Below are positions 61,997 to 64,000 of a stretch of DNA of 64,000 bases, piece by piece. The stretch spans positions 1 to 64,000 of the forward strand of contig CANKZE010000002.1 of assembly GCA_947488545.1 (NCBI GenBank), in the 5' to 3' direction. Under the pieces are notes generated by a model. The model was not told the origin of the DNA, did not search any database, and saw only the letters and a program-made list of their open reading frames with translations. The DNA comes from Bacteroidota bacterium (GTDB lineage Bacteria; Bacteroidota; Bacteroidia; Flavobacteriales; Flavobacteriaceae). Numbering within the stretch: position 1 is the stretch's first letter; each line of letters opens with the position of its first letter. The position numbers and the translations under genes were made by a program.

Positions 61997-63757
61997 TTAA
62001 TTAATATTATGATTACCAAAGGTGTTTTCAAAACTATTTAAAACTACATTTAAATTAGAAAAATACAACTTGTCTTCTCCTGTTAAAATATCAATATTAA
62101 TATAAATTGTAATCACGTTTGCATCCGTTTTTTGTCTTATTGCTTTTCCTAACCAATCTGCATCATGATTCCCAATAGAATGATTTTCGATAGCATAGTT
62201 ATCAAAATAATTAGATGAATCTATTTCTTTCAAATTATTTTCAAAGCCACTTTTTAATGACTTTAGAATTTCAATAGTATCTATCGTAGAAACTCCATCA
62301 ATTACTTCTTCAACCCCTTTATAATTTCCATATTCAAATATATATTGACCTCGATTACTAGCTCCTGAACTTAGAATAATTACAATGTCATCTTTTTTAA
62401 TTATATCTAAATCCGACATAAAATCAACAAATGAGGCTGGTACTTTATTTGAAATACTAATATCTACATCAGAATAGTATTTTGACTTATTTCCGCCAAT
62501 TTCTTCATGATCTGAATCTACTAATCTTATTTCTCTCGAAATGTAATTGTATCCTAAAATATCAACAATCGTATGAGAAAAGTGACTTATACATCTTTCG
62601 ATTGCACCCAATGGATTTACAATGTAAACATTTGATTTAGGATTAATCAATTTACAACCATAACTTGTGTTTTTAGGATACCTTTCAATTATTTTTATAT
62701 CAGAAAATTTTAACTTTTCATTCGATTTCATTGCTCGAAAACGAAGGTTATCGGCTTCTTTAACACATTCAAGTATTTGATCATCTGAAAAAATCAATCT
62801 TGATTGTAAAGCTTCAAATGATAAATATCTGAAATTTGATTTTCTTTTATTTAATAGTAGTCTATTTTTATATCCACTATCAAAATAATAGTTAACTTCA
62901 ATTAATCTGTTATTAATATTTTTTTTATGTTTTTGTTCACTTAATTCTTCAATAAAAGCCGAGCCTAAAAGTCCGGCAGGAACAGCAAATAAAGCTAAAC
63001 CCAAAAAACCGTTAAGAGTAGCCAAAAATTTCCCAATTAATGTTACAGGGGTTGCCTCTGCAATTGACCCATAATCACCTGTATACTTTCCTAATGACCA
63101 AACGAAAACATCCATTATACTTCTAAAATCATTGGAACCCATACCTAATTCTGCATAAAAAATAAATGCAGATAAAGTTATTGACAATAAGAGAACACCC
63201 AATAATGTAACTAAAATTTCATCGCTTTTACTTTTAAAAGCGCTGCTTATACTTGAAAATGCAGGTATATAACGAACAATTCTCCAAACTCTAAAAATTC
63301 TAATAATTCCTAGAAAATGAAACATATTAATTCCGAAAAGAGCTGTACAAAATGGAATTATTGACAAAATGTCGACTAGGCCATAAAAAGAAAAAAGATA
63401 TATTAATATTCCTTTTATACCATGATGATTTGGATTTATTAAATTGGCAAATGACAAACGACAAATAATTTCAAGTAAAAATAAAACACTTGAAGTGTAA
63501 TAAATCAAATTGAAATAATCAGAATAATAACTTAATGAATCATCAGAACTAAAAACCACTTCTAATGCACTTATACTTATTAAGAAAACTAAGATTGAAT
63601 TCCCCCAAAAACTAACTTTAGAAGACCATAAATCTCCATCAAGGATATCAACAATAATTTTAGTTAATGGTCTGTTTTGAAGTTTTTTCTTTACGTCCTT
63701 GTTATCAATTTTTACAAAAGGTAACAAATTTAATTTATTTCTTAAGGTATTATTCAT
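61997..63757 (-). CDS. Voltage-gated-like ion channel (VIC superfamily) with large C-terminal cytosolic domain
   Basis: S4-like IIRIFRVWRIVRYIPAF with Arg every third residue; pore region FVWSLGKYTGDYGSIAEATPVTLIGKFLATLNGFLGLALFAVPAGLL. Confidence 0.8.
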   Translation of the reverse strand: MNNTLRNKLNLLPFVKIDNKDVKKKLQNRPLTKIIVDILDGDLWSSKVSFWGNSILVFLISISALEVVFSSDDSLSYYSDYFNLIYYTSSVLFLLEIICRLSFANLINPNHHGIKGILIYLFSFYGLVDILSIIPFCTALFGINMFHFLGIIRIFRVWRIVRYIPAFSSISSAFKSKSDEILVTLLGVLLLSITLSAFIFYAELGMGSNDFRSIMDVFVWSLGKYTGDYGSIAEATPVTLIGKFLATLNGFLGLALFAVPAGLLGSAFIEELSEQKHKKNINNRLIEVNYYFDSGYKNRLLLNKRKSNFRYLSFEALQSRLIFSDDQILECVKEADNLRFRAMKSNEKLKFSDIKIIERYPKNTSYGCKLINPKSNVYIVNPLGAIERCISHFSHTIVDILGYNYISREIRLVDSDHEEIGGNKSKYYSDVDISISNKVPASFVDFMSDLDIIKKDDIVIILSSGASNRGQYIFEYGNYKGVEEVIDGVSTIDTIEILKSLKSGFENNLKEIDSSNYFDNYAIENHSIGNHDADWLGKAIRQKTDANVITIYINIDILTGEDKLYFSNLNVVLNSFENTFGNHNIN

Positions 63758-63829
63758 TGTTGTATTATTCTAAATAATTTAGATTTTATATTAATATAAA
63801 TTAATATTATTGTTCAAATTATTTAATGA

Positions 63830-64000
63830 TTATAAAATTTCGGATACGTAATTTTTAAATGATTTTTTAAACTTAATTTGATTTTCAGGGTTATCAAACC
63901 ATTTTCTATGCAATCCATTTTCCACCTCCAATACAACAGACCATGTTTTCATCAGATCATTATCTTTTTTATCGAAAATAGTTTCACAGAAATTCCAACT
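63830..64000 (-). CDS. C-terminal end of an unidentified protein, truncated by window edge
   Basis: Open minus-strand frame: SWNFCETIFDKKDNDLMKTWSVVLEVENGLHRKWFDNPENQIKFKKSFKNYVSEIL*; not in ORF track. Confidence 0.5.
   Translation of the reverse strand, partial: SWNFCETIFDKKDNDLMKTWSVVLEVENGLHRKWFDNPENQIKFKKSFKNYVSEIL

Noticed and set aside
1-64000. tRNA, rRNA, B12 or other riboswitches
   Set aside because: No recognisable cloverleaf, rRNA stretch or B12-box sequence seen by eye, including upstream of the B12-dependent mutases; a tRNAscan/Infernal run would be needed to exclude formally.

Overview
AT-rich chromosomal window from a Bacteroidota/Flavobacterium-like genome. Support for this: TAnnTTTG promoters, type IX secretion (T9SS) sorting domains and PorP/SprF genes. 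It is mostly core and housekeeping content: UvrA, YfhO, PLP-dependent acyl-CoA synthase, Udk, FtsB-like, MutA/MutB, MeaB, fused IcmF, PyrF, PrfA, RpmH, CarB, NUDIX, PepD. It also holds a 16-kb T9SS block (a 3150-aa SprB-like adhesin, a second type-B substrate, two PorP/SprF proteins and an OmpA/PD40 protein), and near the right edge a voltage-gated-like ion channel with a large unassigned C-terminus. No rRNA, tRNA, CRISPR or prophage was recognised. Most notable non-genic signals: (i) five dispersed intergenic copies of a ~65-69 bp hairpin element whose stems covary; (ii) a RAYT/REP transposase gene with one in-frame amber codon, bracketed by near-perfect REP-like palindromes; (iii) a 66-bp tandem repeat just downstream of icmF; (iv) a second interspersed 'CGCAAAG' repeat family; (v) a decayed universal stress protein gene. 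All calls come from reading sequence and the supplied ORFs; no database search was run.
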